A DNA stretch of 64,000 nucleotides from Nymphaea colorata (Eukaryota; Streptophyta; Magnoliopsida; Nymphaeales; Nymphaeaceae), in NCBI RefSeq assembly GCF_008831285.2, contig NC_045143.1:12947214-13011213 (forward strand). The letters are read 5' to 3'. Below, piece by piece: positions 50,183 through 60,792 of the stretch. The stretch's first letter is position 1, and every line of letters starts with the position of its first letter. The notes beneath the pieces were generated by a model. The model ran no database searches. It saw only the letters and a program-made list of their open reading frames with translations, and was not told the origin of the DNA. The position numbers and the translations under genes are program-made.

Positions 50183-51790
50183 TAGAAAAACCTAATCGTG
50201 TTGGTTTTCATCTTAGACAACCATTTTAAACTAAAAGAAGGCTTGAATCCTTTAACTTTTACCAAATTACCTACTTGTCCATTTTTCCATTCACTCGCGA
50301 CTAGTAACAATCGTAGTCATAAAGAACGTTTTGGAGTTTTAAACGGCGAGGTTTTTCTCAGGTATAATACTGCAAGCTTGAAAAAAATGGAAAAAATATG
50401 GTAAATTTTTAAAAATTTCAAAAAACTAAAAACGGGAGAAAAATAAAATAAGTGAGCAACTAATAACACAAACATCAAAAGATAAGTAAATTTGCAACAA
50501 ATAAAAAATAGAAAATGAAAAAAACTGTTTGGCATTAAAAAAATGAAAAAAATAAAGTGAGAAAAATTGAAAAAAATGAGAAAACAGTTAAAGTTTTAAA
50601 TGACAATTTAATTTATTACGTTTTTTTTGGAAAAACACGTTTTTTGTGACTATGATTGGAAATGAAGTTGTTGTTGCTGCAATCAACTGAGATGATAAAA
50701 ATCACCAAAGTTCAATTGAACTTGCCTGAGCTTGGATGACTTGTGACTTGGCTAAGTCAGACAAGCTTTGGACAAGTCTCACTGAGTTTTGGATGTTTTG
50801 TATTCACCTATTAGGTTGGCCGGTACAGATCGAGTTGATATGAGTACGCTGAGTCACCAGGTTGACTTGGTGAGCTTTTAAACTTTGGAAGGTGGCCTTT
50901 TTTTCCCCAAGTACAAAGAGTGACTCTCTAATTATCCATGCACACAACACTACTCCCTATTCTTTCAGCCAAAAAGAGTTTTGGACAACTAAGAATTTTA
51001 TTGTTAGACAGTATTTCTGTTTTTCCTTTTAAACTGATAGAGGGGACATGTATGGATGGGATTAGTCGACAACAGTTCCAGCTCTGGTGTTATTTTAATA
51101 TATCAAGATAATTCTTTTTTGTTTTTCTTGTTTGATTAAGTTTTCATGGGAGTGTTTTTCTTATCTGAATTCTAAAATCAAGTGATAACTTTTTCTCTCA
51201 ATTCAAAAGTCATCGAATTACTTTAAGTCAAATAAAATTTTAAGCTTTTCTGTTTCCTTATCATCACAAGAATGCTGTAACTCTCATTACTGGTATGCTT
51301 TCTCTGTATTCTGCATATATTTTTCAAGAAATTTATATGATTAGAACTTTTCATTGTTCAATTAAATTTACTGGAGTGTTATTGTTTACTTTAACTGAGG
51401 AAGGAACATCTTCGTGTGGGCCTTAAATTTTACCTTCATTCTCATTATATAACTCAACAAAAGTTCTAGTTAGTTACAGGGTGTAGAGGTAGTGCACCAT
51501 TTTACAGGACCTGGACATGTTATGTTCTTCTAAAATCTGCACACTATTTTACAGGACCTGGACATGTTATGTTCTTCTAAAATCTGCTTATTGACGAATT
51601 CATCCTCAAATAGTTCACTCCACTAAGAGATGATAAAGTTTTTATACAACAATATATATGTAACTATGACTATAAATCAATTGTCGTCTGGCTTTAATTG
51701 ATCAGTTTCTACTGTGACAGGTCTATTGACTGCAAGTACTTTGACTTTGGTAATGGATCCTGTCCCTTTGGAACTAGTTGTTTCTACAAG
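46852..51790 (+). CDS. MKRN: Makorin-type RING E3 ubiquitin ligase, first four exons (3' end not found)
   Basis: Exons 46852-46862, 48538-48625, 48770-49578 and 51721-51790 join in frame with GT..AG introns to 326 residues. The first exon gives only MSK plus two bases. Domain order is makorin-like. Two CCCH fingers come first ([19 protein letters not shown] near residue 7, [19 protein letters not shown] near 34). After a Ser-rich linker comes a third CCCH ([19 protein letters not shown]) with the makorin Cys/His motif, then a C3HC4 RING ([29 protein letters not shown]). A fourth finger, [20 protein letters not shown], lacks its final His, which should start the next exon. Makorins are E3 ligases that also bind RNA. 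No terminal exon was recognised downstream, where Copia elements fill the sequence. The gene may have a very long intron or be truncated. If the last intron were retained, a short tail would follow. Confidence 0.9.
47761..48134. repeat. 186-188-bp tandem duplication in makorin intron 1
   Basis: Units 47761-47948 and 47949-48134 are nearly identical, both starting GTGACTTGAAAGAGCTC and ending GGTTAAATAA. They differ by a small indel in an A run. Confidence 0.92.
50133..50174. repeat. (AT)n microsatellite
   Basis: About 21 AT units in makorin intron 3. Confidence 0.92.
50312..50654 (-). mobile_element. Mutator-like MITE, copy C, in makorin intron 3
   Basis: The left end CGTAGTCATAAAGAACG matches the reverse complement of the right end, CATAGTCACAAAAAACG. 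Read on the minus strand it carries the GTATTATACC and GAAAAACCTCGCCG blocks seen in copies A and B, so the orientation is reversed. No target duplication was found. Confidence 0.55.
51500..51588. repeat. 47-bp tandem duplication in makorin intron 3
   Basis: TTTTACAGGACCTGGACATG and following bases occur at 51500 and again at 51547. Confidence 0.88.
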
Positions 51791-52663
51791 GTATACTGCT
51801 TTCCTCTATTTTCCTTGTCTTTCTTGGCTTAGGTTGTAGAGATCAAGTGATTCTTCTAGATTGACCAGCTTTACATCTTTTATAATGTTGTCAGAGTTGA
51901 TGGTTTGTGGTCAGTTGTACTGTATGATGCATTATGTGGAGCTCATTGTCTTATTGCAAAAATGAGTAGCTATTGTAGGCAGTTTGAGACTTTTCAAGGT
52001 TACTTTGGGTTCTAATCCTCATGTTCCTGGTTGAAAGGCTGGTTGGCATTCATCTGGCATTGGTAATATAGTTTGGGTATACTTCTCAAGTCTCATACCT
52101 GGTGCACTCCTTGTATAGCTTAGACTCTTTGATATTGCGTACTCCAAATAAAATGCACTACTTATTAAAGTAAAGAATTAGTAAGATCAAGATCATTCAA
52201 ATAAGGAATAGGAATGTAGATTATGGTTCCGATTTCAGTGTACCTACTAAACTTCCGTATGGCACTTAAGAAATTTGTACCAAGATCAAGGAATTAGAAA
52301 TTATGCATCATTGGTGTTTGTGATTCTACTTGTAACTTTTCTTCTCGTAGGGCATTTGTATACATACTGAACTCTACTGTGAGGGGCCAAAAAGAGGTGG
52401 TCCCATTGGTTCTAGGAGCATGTGTCGATAGGTCAAATGAATGTCTTAAAAGTACATCTAGGACATTTCTTTAGTTTCGAAAGCATATTTTGAGATAATC
52501 TATCTCATGCATCTCATGAATCAAATAGAGGATCGGGTGTTTTGTCTCAACTATCTCGAACTTCCACTCAAAACTATCACACGTCTAGGGAACAACTAGG
52601 GAGAGAGTCACGAGACACACTATCTCTTGACTGGATGTTTGAGATGGGTTATCTCATGAAACT

Positions 52664-52837
52664 TGTTAAAGAGGGTTTTTGCAATATTAGAAAGTTAGAG
52701 AGTAGGTTTTCAAATATTTTCTTATACTTGTTGGACTGTTTTTGTAATTTCTGTACCACCAGCCCTAATCTCTTTAACTTGAGATTAGGGTTACGTTAAT
52801 GAGTATTCTTTTGGGCTCTCTTTCTCTCATCGTAACA
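52664..52837 (+). repeat. Copia-2 5' LTR
   Basis: 174 bp, TGTTAAAGAGGG to CATCGTAACA. Unusually short for a plant Copia LTR. Contains an inverted CTAATCTC..GAGATTAG stem near its 3' half. Confidence 0.93.
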
Positions 52838-52850
52838 TGGTATCAGAGCC
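52838..52850 (+). other. Copia-2 primer binding site
   Basis: TGGTATCAGAGCC immediately after the 5' LTR, the canonical initiator-Met tRNA complement. Confidence 0.9.
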
Positions 52851-53301
52851 TTCTCCGGAGTCTACAGCCAAGTGAGTTCTCCGGCGACCACCTTCCTCCG
52901 GCGACCTCTTCCTCCCTCTTCTCATTGCCCATCTCTATTCCCTCTTATCACCCAATAAGGAGACGGTAAGAGAATAGAGGTTGGGTGGGTTGCGTGGAGA
53001 AGGGCCTGATCATGCCGATGTGGAAGGCGTGATCAGATCCCTAAGTGGATCTTGTGGATGTTACTGCTGCTCAGATTTTTACGTTGACCGTGAAGGGCTG
53101 AGTTAAACGTTGACGTGAGGAGCTGCTGTTTGTGGAGTCAATTTGCTTGTTATGGATGAAGTTTGACGTGAGGAGCAGGATGATCTACAGATTGTGGATG
53201 TGAAACCTCAGATCGTGTGGAGTAGAGTTGATCTGCTGATCTTGGAGGCTGTTTTAGCCTTGTTCTTGTCGTGGATGGTGCGACTGAAAGCAGAGCAGCA
53301 G

Positions 53302-53415
53302 CAGTCTGCTGTAATATGCAGAAATCAGCAGTAGTCTTCTGGAAGTTTGTACGTGGGCTAGCAACAGTCTTCTGGAATCAACAGTCTGCTGTAATATGCA
53401 GAAATCAGCAGCAGT
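53302..53415. repeat. Duplicated CAGCAG-type block in the Copia-2 leader
   Basis: AGTCTGCTGTAATATGCAGA followed by AATCAGCAG occurs at 53303 and again at 53383, 80 bp apart. It sits where gag would be expected. Confidence 0.8.
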
Positions 53416-53939
53416 CTCTCTGGTCGTGGATGCAGTTTCTGGCGTGATCAGAGTATGTTGGTCGTGTGTGATGATTAGAACTTTGTTGCAGAATTGATAT
53501 GCCATATGTGAAGTCATCGGCTGTTTATGTGGAGCAAAATTGTGCTGTGCTAGGTGTGTGTGCTGTCGTATGTGAGACAAATAGAACTGGAGCTGCTACA
53601 ATCATCCACTAAAAGTGGAGTAAACTGGTAACTTACCGTGATTTAGATCTAGTGATTATAGATCCCTGTTTGTTGCCCATCCTATCAATTTTTTTTTTCC
53701 TCCTGCGGTGGTGCGTGAAGATACTTTTCTCCATTGTTGCTGCTACTGCATCTTATACCTACATATATTGGGCGTCAAATTCTGTTTGGGAGTTTACTAT
53801 AGGCTGGAAATCCCATCTCATATGGAAATCCCTCAAGGGCGACAAGATCTATAGTTGAGTCTTCTACTGCTCCTCTTATATCCATGTCATATTCCCTTAA
53901 CTTAAATAAGGATGAATATGATCTTGTTCTTGCTCAGAG

Positions 53940-56900
53940 ATCTGCCTCTACATTTGCCAATACTGCTGTAATAGACTCAGCCCTCTCTGTTGGTGCTCCC
54001 ATTGATAATATGATGTAGATGATAGATTCTGGCGCCTCCAGGCACTGTTGTAATCAACCATAGAAGTTGTCATCATTAGTCAGATTCTTTACACCACAAC
54101 ATGTCGGACTGGCTGATGGCAAGTTGTCTCCTATTTTGGGCAGCGGTGATATCTACCTCCCACACTTAGGCACTATTACACATGTGCTATATGCTCATCA
54201 GTTTCCTGTTAATTTGTTATCTGTTAAGCAACTGGCTATTGACTTACAGTGTAGAGTCATTTTTTATTCTGGTTCATGTTCTTTTCAGGACTTACCAACT
54301 GGGAAGATGATTGGTGGCGGTTATGAGCATGGGGTCTCTACTTCCTGTCTATCCCAGTAGATGTTGCTGCATCTTCACTCCCTTCGAGGGGTTCTCCTTT
54401 CCAGTGGCATCTTAGACTGGGTCATCCATCAGTGTCCAAACTTCATCGCATGTTTCCAGATATCTCTACATCAAAGTCCTTCTTATGTGATACTTGCTAG
54501 TTAGGTAAGCACACACGGAGTAGCTTTCCTTCGAGTCAGAATCCTTCTAGTCAAAGTCCGTTTGATCTCCTTCGTGTGGATGTGTGGGGTCCTAGTCGTG
54601 TTCCTTCTCGCTCGCGTTTTCGATATTATCTTGTTTTAGTTGATGATTTTACCAGAGTCAGTTGGGTATTCTTGTTACGGGAAAGATCTGAAGTCATATG
54701 TATTATTCAAAAATTTGTCAAGGAAATAAAAACTCAGTTTGCCTTCCTTGTCAAAAATATTCGCACTGATAATGCTCTTGAATTCAAGTCTTTCGTTCTA
54801 CTTCAATTTTATGCCAATCATGGAATTCGACCTCAATTTACTTGTCCTCACACTTCCCAACAAAATGGTGTTGCCAAACACAAACATCAACAACTCCTAA
54901 ATGTGGCTCGCACCCTCGTGCTGCATTCTCACATACCTGCCTACTTTTGGGGTGATGCTATTCTTACTGCATGCTATCTCATTAACAGATTACCCTCATC
55001 AGCCATCCAAGAACGTATCCCCATTCAAATTTTATATCCAGATCAATCATTATTTCATATACCTCCCAAAGTATTTGGATGCATCTGCTTTGCTCATATT
55101 CTAGGCCCAGACAAAAACAAACTTACTGCCCAAGCTGTCAAATGTGTATTTATTGGCTATTCTGCTAATAAAAAAAGATATAAGTGCTTTGATCCCCAGA
55201 CCAAGAAAGAGATTATCAGTGCGGATGTTACATTCTTTCAGTCTCGTCCTTACTTTTCCTCTTCGAGTCCTTCTACGTCTGAGATGCCTGTGTCTGTTCC
55301 TCTTCCTATTCCACCTGTGTCATTTGAGTCGATTCCTCCCTCTCAACCTATGTCCTGTGAACGTTTCCATGATCCTCCCATAGTTTACACTCGTCGTCTC
55401 GATCCCCTTCCCAACTGCCCACCATAGTTTTCTCAAGAGGTAAGTTCCACAAATAAGCCTGACTCAGGTATAAATGATGACTGCTCCACAGATGATCTCC
55501 CTATTGCTATTCGCAAGGGCAAGCGACAGTGCACACTACATCCGATTTCTAATTTTGTCTCTATTGACTATCTGAGTATAAGTTTGGTGCAGTTTGATCG
55601 AGCTATGTCTAGTCACATTATTCTGTCTTCTCACCATCAAGCCCTATTAGATTCATGGTGGAGGCAAGCCATGCAAGAGGAAATGGATGCTCTTATCTCT
55701 CGGGAGACTTGGGACTTGGTGGATCCACCGTTGCAGTGTGATGTGGTTGGCTCCAAATGGGTGTTTACCATCAAGTATCATTCTGATGACTCAGTTGAAA
55801 TGTTCAAAGCACGTCTTGTCGCAAAAGGATATACACAAACTTATGGAGTTGATTTATTTGAGACCTTTTCGCTAGTGGCTCGGTTGGGCACTATTCGACT
55901 GATTATATCTCTTGCTGTCCAGCATGAATGACCTCTATTTCAGTTAGATGTGAAAAATGTCTTTCTATATGGAGATCTTTCTGAAACAGTTTATATGCAG
56001 CAACCATCGGGTTTTGAACGACAGGGGGAGTGTGCTAAGGTAGCAAACTAAAGAAGGCCATTTATGGACTTAAACAAAGTCCCCGTGCTTGGTTCCATAA
56101 GCTGACTGAGGTTTTATCTAAGTGTGGATTGATCCCAACTTGATCACTCATTGTTTGTCAAGCGAGGCACATCTGGTATAGTGATATTGATTGTATACGT
56201 TGATGATATTGTTCTCACTGGGAAAAGTAATCAAGAGATAGCTCAGACAAAGGAGTTTCTACAGAAACACTTTGTCACAAAAGACCTTGGACAACTCCAT
56301 TATTTTCTTGGTATTGAGGTGGCCCGTAGTAGTAAAGAAATTGTAGTGTCTCAAAGAAAATATGTGCTTGATCTTCTGCAGGAAACAGGTTTATTGGGGG
56401 CTAAACCTGCGACACTTCCCATGAATCCCCGTGTTCATATACATGATGATGAATCAGAGCCTTTTGACGGTCACTCGCCCTGACATTAGCTTTGCTGTGA
56501 ATAAGCTAAGTCAATTCATGGAAAAACCTCGAAAGGTTCATTGGGATGCTGCTCTAATGATTGTCAGATACTTGAAATCAGCCCCGAGGAAAGGGTTGGT
56601 TTAAAAAGGGAGAAGGTGTTGACATCGAAGCGTATAGTGATGCTGATTATGCAGGATCTGTAGATGACAGGAAGTCTACCACAGGTTTTGGTGTCTTTTG
56701 GGAAGTAATCTTATTTCTTGGAGGAGCAAGAAGCAGAATGTGGTAGCTTGATCTAGTGCTGAGTCAGAATATAGAGCTATGACTCAAATTGCGGCTGAAA
56801 CGTCATGGGTCAGATCAGGGCTTGTAGAGTTAGGTGTTTCGGTGAATCTCCCAATGAATATGTATTGTGACAACAAGGCAGCGACCTATATTGCAAACAA

Positions 56901-57102
56901 TCCTGTCTTTCATGAGAGGACGAAACACATTGAAGTGGATTGTCATTATGTTCGGGACCTAGTTCAAGAAGGAATTATTAGCACTATTCATGTTTCTTCG
57001 GAAGATCAGGCAGGTGATATCTTCACCAAAGCTCTTTCCATAGGCGATTTCCTGAGAGGTTGTTACAAGCTGAGCATGATTGACATATATGCTCCAGCTT
57101 GA
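53940..57102 (+). pseudogene. Copia-2 pol remnant (protease, integrase, RT, RNase H)
   Basis: Protease IDSGASRHC near 54030 keeps its Asp. The integrase frame 54576-55427 has DVWGPSRVPSRSRFRYYLVL, IRTDNALEF with the second Asp, and SQQNGVAKHKHQQLL, where the catalytic Glu is Lys (AAA for GAA). RT parts are at 55584-55931 ([35 protein letters not shown]) and 56151-56483 with YVDD at 56196-56207. RNase H pieces are SDADYAGSVDDRKSTTG near 56640 and MYCDNKAATYIANNP with HERTKHIEVDCHYVRD at 56779-57102. At least five stops or shifts. Confidence 0.9.
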
Positions 57103-57109
57103 GGGGGAG

Positions 57110-57284
57110 TGTTAAAGAGGGTTTTTGCAATATTAGAAAGTTAGAGAGTAGGTCTTTAAATATTTTCTTATACTTGTTGGACTGTTTTTGTAATTTCTGT
57201 ACCACCAGCCCTAATCTCTTTAACTTGAGATTAGGTTTACGTTAATGAGTATTCTTTTGGGCTCTCTCTCTCTCATCGTAAAAA
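57110..57284 (+). repeat. Copia-2 3' LTR
   Basis: Differs from the 5' LTR by about five substitutions and one extra A at the end. Confidence 0.93.
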
Positions 57285-57289
57285 AAACT

Positions 57290-58024
57290 TATTACATAAC
57301 TCAAAGGTGTCCTAAATTTAACTGGTAGTCACAATGAAAAGAGGTTGACCAGCTATGTGACAATTGCTTTACTTTAATAGAAGCAAATGAACTCTTTCTT
57401 CAAGCTCTAGTTTCTAACATGCTATCATACATGGATGCACCATTCTGGGTGCCACATCCTTGTTGCCACTATTGAGCGTGGCCTATGGGGTGTGGGTGCT
57501 GGTTGGGTGCAGCAGTCCTCACAGAAAAAGAAGAAAGAGTGAGGAGGAAGAAGGTGGAGGAGGAAAGAAAATATACATGGCTATGTTAAGGCTTTTTGTT
57601 GTTTTAAACCTCTCTTGTATTATCATTTCAAAAAGCGACTCATTTCACCAAGTTTCTTTTTCACTTTTTACCTTCTTACTTTTGATATTGTTGAAATACA
57701 CGAGTTTTGTATCTCCTTATTCTAGTCAAAGTCTCTTTTCGTCCTCTTTATTCTAATGTGTTATAACTTATTTTACTGTTTAACCCTCATAGGTGAGTTA
57801 TAAGTGAGGGAGTTATATACTTTATCTTGTTCGCTGTAGTTTTATTTAGGTTTACATCCTTTTCTTTTACATCCTTTTCTTTTATTCTATTTATTGTTCT
57901 TTGGAGTCCAAGGTTTGTGTTCTTTGTGGCTGCTGCTGCATACTAGCAGATTTGTTGCTACACATATTTTCTTGCGAACTTGAACTTTTAGTTGGATTTC
58001 TGTTTTGGGTTTGAAGTTCAAATA
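57290..58024 (+). other. Spacer, the distal part probably the Copia-3 5' LTR
   Basis: The stretch ending at 58024 directly precedes a primer binding site, so its last few hundred bases are probably an LTR. A 15-bp TTACATCCTTTTCTT word is duplicated near 57850-57880. The LTR start is undefined. Confidence 0.4.
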
Positions 58025-58990
58025 TGGTATCAGAGCTTGGTAAGCGAAAATTGATTCAAATGAGTAATTTGCTTTGTCTTTTTCTGAGGTGATTGTTTAT
58101 ATTCCTTGTTTGGAAACTGCCTGTTTTGAAGCATAGCAGTGCTATTGGTGGAAGAGTTTTTTTTGGGTCGATTTTGGGTGAGGTTTTTGGCTTGCAAGAA
58201 CTGTATTTCTTGCATGATGCATCCAACCTGGTTTTGTGCATTAGTGGGTACTACTTGGGTGTCGTGATTCTAGTCTTTGTGAGATAGTTGTCTTGTTGCT
58301 TGGAAGTTGTGCATTTACGGCTTAGCATTTGATCATCTTGCTGTAAGCTGCTGTGTTTGCTGCGGATGGATATCGTTAATTGTTGTTAGAGGACTAGTTG
58401 ATTGCTGCCTATTTTAATACAGAAACTAGCTGCCTTGTGTCAGCTCTTGATTGTTGTTGGGAAGCTATTAAGTTACAGCCTTCTTTTTGGATACAGCAGT
58501 CCATTGTTTTCTTGTGAGCAGTCAACATTTATTATTTTTGGGATTGCTTTGACTGCTGAATTATTAGTATGAATAAAAAGGATATTTTACAAGTGATAGT
58601 AGTGAAGTTTGATGAGTCAAACTATTCTTACTGGGCATAATATATGAAGGCAATTTTGAAATGGCTCTGTCATTGAAAGTATGTTGATGGGTCTAGAAGA
58701 AAGCCTGAAGATGATGATGAGGACTTTGAGACAGCTTTTGGTGAATGGGATAAAAATAATTCTAAAGTAAAGTCATGGTGACTTGGAGCAATGGAACCTA
58801 ATATTGCTTTAAGTGTAGTAAAATTTGAGAGTGCTACAAATATTCAAGAGTATCTTAGATTGATGTATGTGTAGTCAAGCTGGGCAAATCAGTTGGAGCA
58901 AGATTGGAGAAGTTTACGACAAGGGGATGAGTCTATTTAAGCTTTCTTTGTAAAGTTTAAACAAGTAGCAGATGATCTTGCTATGATGTT
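58025..58990 (+). pseudogene. Copia-3 primer site and gag remnant
   Basis: TGGTATCAGAGCTTGGTAAG at 58025 is a canonical primer binding site. From ATG at 58570 the sequence reads a Copia Gag start: VVKFDESNYSYWA, stop, then YMKAILKWLCH, YVDGSRRKPEDDDEDF, SLRQGDESI and FVKFKQVADDLAMMLP. These are UBN2/retrotran_gag-type blocks. Three in-frame stops break it, and no pol follows. Confidence 0.75.
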
Positions 58991-59028
58991 GCCTAATGTG
59001 AGGTGTGAAAAGTGTAAAAAACCTAACA

Positions 59029-60372
59029 TGGTATTAGAGAAAATCAGAGATTCAATCTTTTTTTTAATATTCTCTCTTTTTTTCTCTTCTCTCTAATGTT
59101 TATTGTTTCCTACAAACTTCTACTCCTTTTGTCTCCTGAGTCCCTTTCTTTTTACCTTTCCTCTATTTCTGTTCACATCTGATTTTCTGATTTATGTGTA
59201 CATATATTTCTGATTTCTGTATATATTTGTCCCAACCCTTACATCCGAACATGTCTAGGTTCTCTTCACCTCTCACCTTTTCACTCTGCTTTTTCTGTTT
59301 CTGTCTCAATATAATTAGTCGTCCTTCTTTCTTGCCCTAATATCAGACGTTCCTTTGTTTTCCCTCATCTTTATTAGTAGTAGTCCTTTTTTTATCTAAT
59401 CTGTTTAGTCCGTCAGGCAGCCTCTATTTTGCTTAATGTTGTCTGGCTATTAACTATTGAGTAAAATCTGCTGATACAGTCTTCCCAAAGAGTTGCGGGG
59501 CGGGGGCACACGTTTTGGTTGGGGTGGGGGGGGGGTGCTTAAAAGAAAGACCAAAGGATCTTGGAAGGCAGACTTCTATTTTACTTTTGATTTCCGAGTA
59601 TTGTGCACGTGTTCTTCTGTTTCTTTATTTTCTTCCCATTTCTCTTTATGCTTCGTGGGTTTACACTGTTCGCCAGTCATCTCTTCAAACTTCTTGAGTC
59701 AGCTTCTTTCTGAAAAACTTACCACTTCTAACTTCCTCACACCAAATTCTTCTATTCATTAAGAGTGAGGGTCTTCTTGGACACTTGGATGGATTAATTG
59801 CCGTTTCTCCATAATTTATCACGTAGGAAATTAAGGATGGAAGTGGGGCATGTGCTTACTATCAAGTTTCAGATCCTCAATACGAGATTTGGATGAAACA
59901 TGCTCATGCAGCAGTTTCTTTTATTTTGGCTACTAAAGTTGCCTCTTTGTAGAAATGCAACAATGCATTCTTTTTGTTGTTGTTTTGTGAGTAATGGTGC
60001 AGGACCCTTTTGTTGTCTAATGCACCTAGCCTCTGGTCCATTGTTGGTATTTGAATCTAATTGGTTCCATGAGGAACGGTGGATGAATTCCAGATAAATG
60101 CTTGCAAAGGAATTGTGTGATAAGCTGGTGAAAACATATATTCTCAAATTTGGAGGCCATAATATCATATCTATGGTGCAAATTTCAACTTCTTACTGAG
60201 GGATGTTTGTCTACTATGGAGTACCTGAATCAGGTGACCAACATTTCTAAGCAGCTGGTTATTGTTGACTATGCAGTGACAGATAAAGGTGAAGTTCCCA
60301 AGACATTGAATGCATTAGGTCCATAATATCATGTAGCATCTATAAATGTGACTATAATAGTCACTAAAGAAG
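59029..60372 (+). pseudogene. Copia-4 gag remnant with possible primer site
   Basis: TGGTATTAGAG at 59029, preceded by CCTAACA, resembles a decayed primer site after an LTR end. From about 59830, broken frames read YYQVSDPQYEIWMKH, AAVSFILAT, then MEYLNQVTNISKQLVIVDYA and KGEVPKTLNALGP, the middle of a Copia Gag. It ends abruptly where Copia-5 begins (about 60375). A G-rich tract lies at 59493-59535. Confidence 0.65.
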
Positions 60373-60374
60373 AA

Positions 60375-60778
60375 TATGATAGAAAAAGGCAGTAAGGCCA
60401 CTGGAAAATATATCAATCTTATTGAATGAATGCCATATGGCTGTGTAAAACAGCATACTTGTACAAGAGGCAGCCTAAGAATATATACAAGCAATAAGAG
60501 TGAAGGAGAGAAGGAAGAGAGGGCTGTTCTAGCCGTTGGAGGTTCCAACGGCTCATAAAGGAGCCGTTGGAAGTTGGAACTCCCAACGGCTAGAACAAAG
60601 GGGAAACAAAAAATAAAGAAAAAGAAAAAGAAAAGAAAAAGAAAAGGAAAAATAAAAGAAAAGAAAAAGAAAAGAAAAAATAAAAGAAAGAATAAAATAC
60701 ATAAAAAGAAAAATAAAATGTAAAAAATGTAGAACCTAACCTAGCTATGATATCAACAAGATATCTTATTTCCTAACA
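60375..60778 (-). repeat. Copia-5 3' LTR
   Basis: The right limit is set by CCTAACA followed by the purine tract complement. The left limit near 60375 is inferred from the end of Copia-4 gag. It contains a purine-rich AAAGAAAAAG tract (60598-60720) and a strong hairpin at 60526-60596. Confidence 0.7.
60526..60596. other. Strong stem-loop in the Copia-5 LTR
   Basis: GTTCTAGCCGTTGG at the left pairs with CCAACGGCTAGAAC at the right. Inside, TTCCAACGGCTC pairs with GAGCCGTTGGAA around the loop ATAAAG. A weaker version is in the Copia-1 LTR at about 17884-17935. Confidence 0.85.
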
Positions 60779-60792
60779 CCCTCCCCTTAAAC

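Larger units (their letters stand above)
52664..57284 (+). mobile_element. Copia-2: complete Copia element with target duplication
   Basis: LTRs 52664-52837 and 57110-57284 are about 97% identical. A 5-bp target duplication AAACT is present (52659-52663 and 57285-57289). The primer site TGGTATCAGAGCC directly follows the 5' LTR and a purine tract GAGGGGGAG precedes the 3' LTR. Pol order is protease, integrase, RT, RNase H. No Gag domain was recognised between the primer site and the protease, and pol carries stops and shifts, so it is probably gag-less and was mobilised in trans. It lies downstream of makorin exon 4. LTR identity makes it the youngest complete element here. Confidence 0.93.

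Noticed and set aside
59021-59100. A second full Copia-4 5' LTR
   Set aside because: Only a CCTAACA end and a decayed primer-like site can be seen; no LTR start or partner LTR was found.
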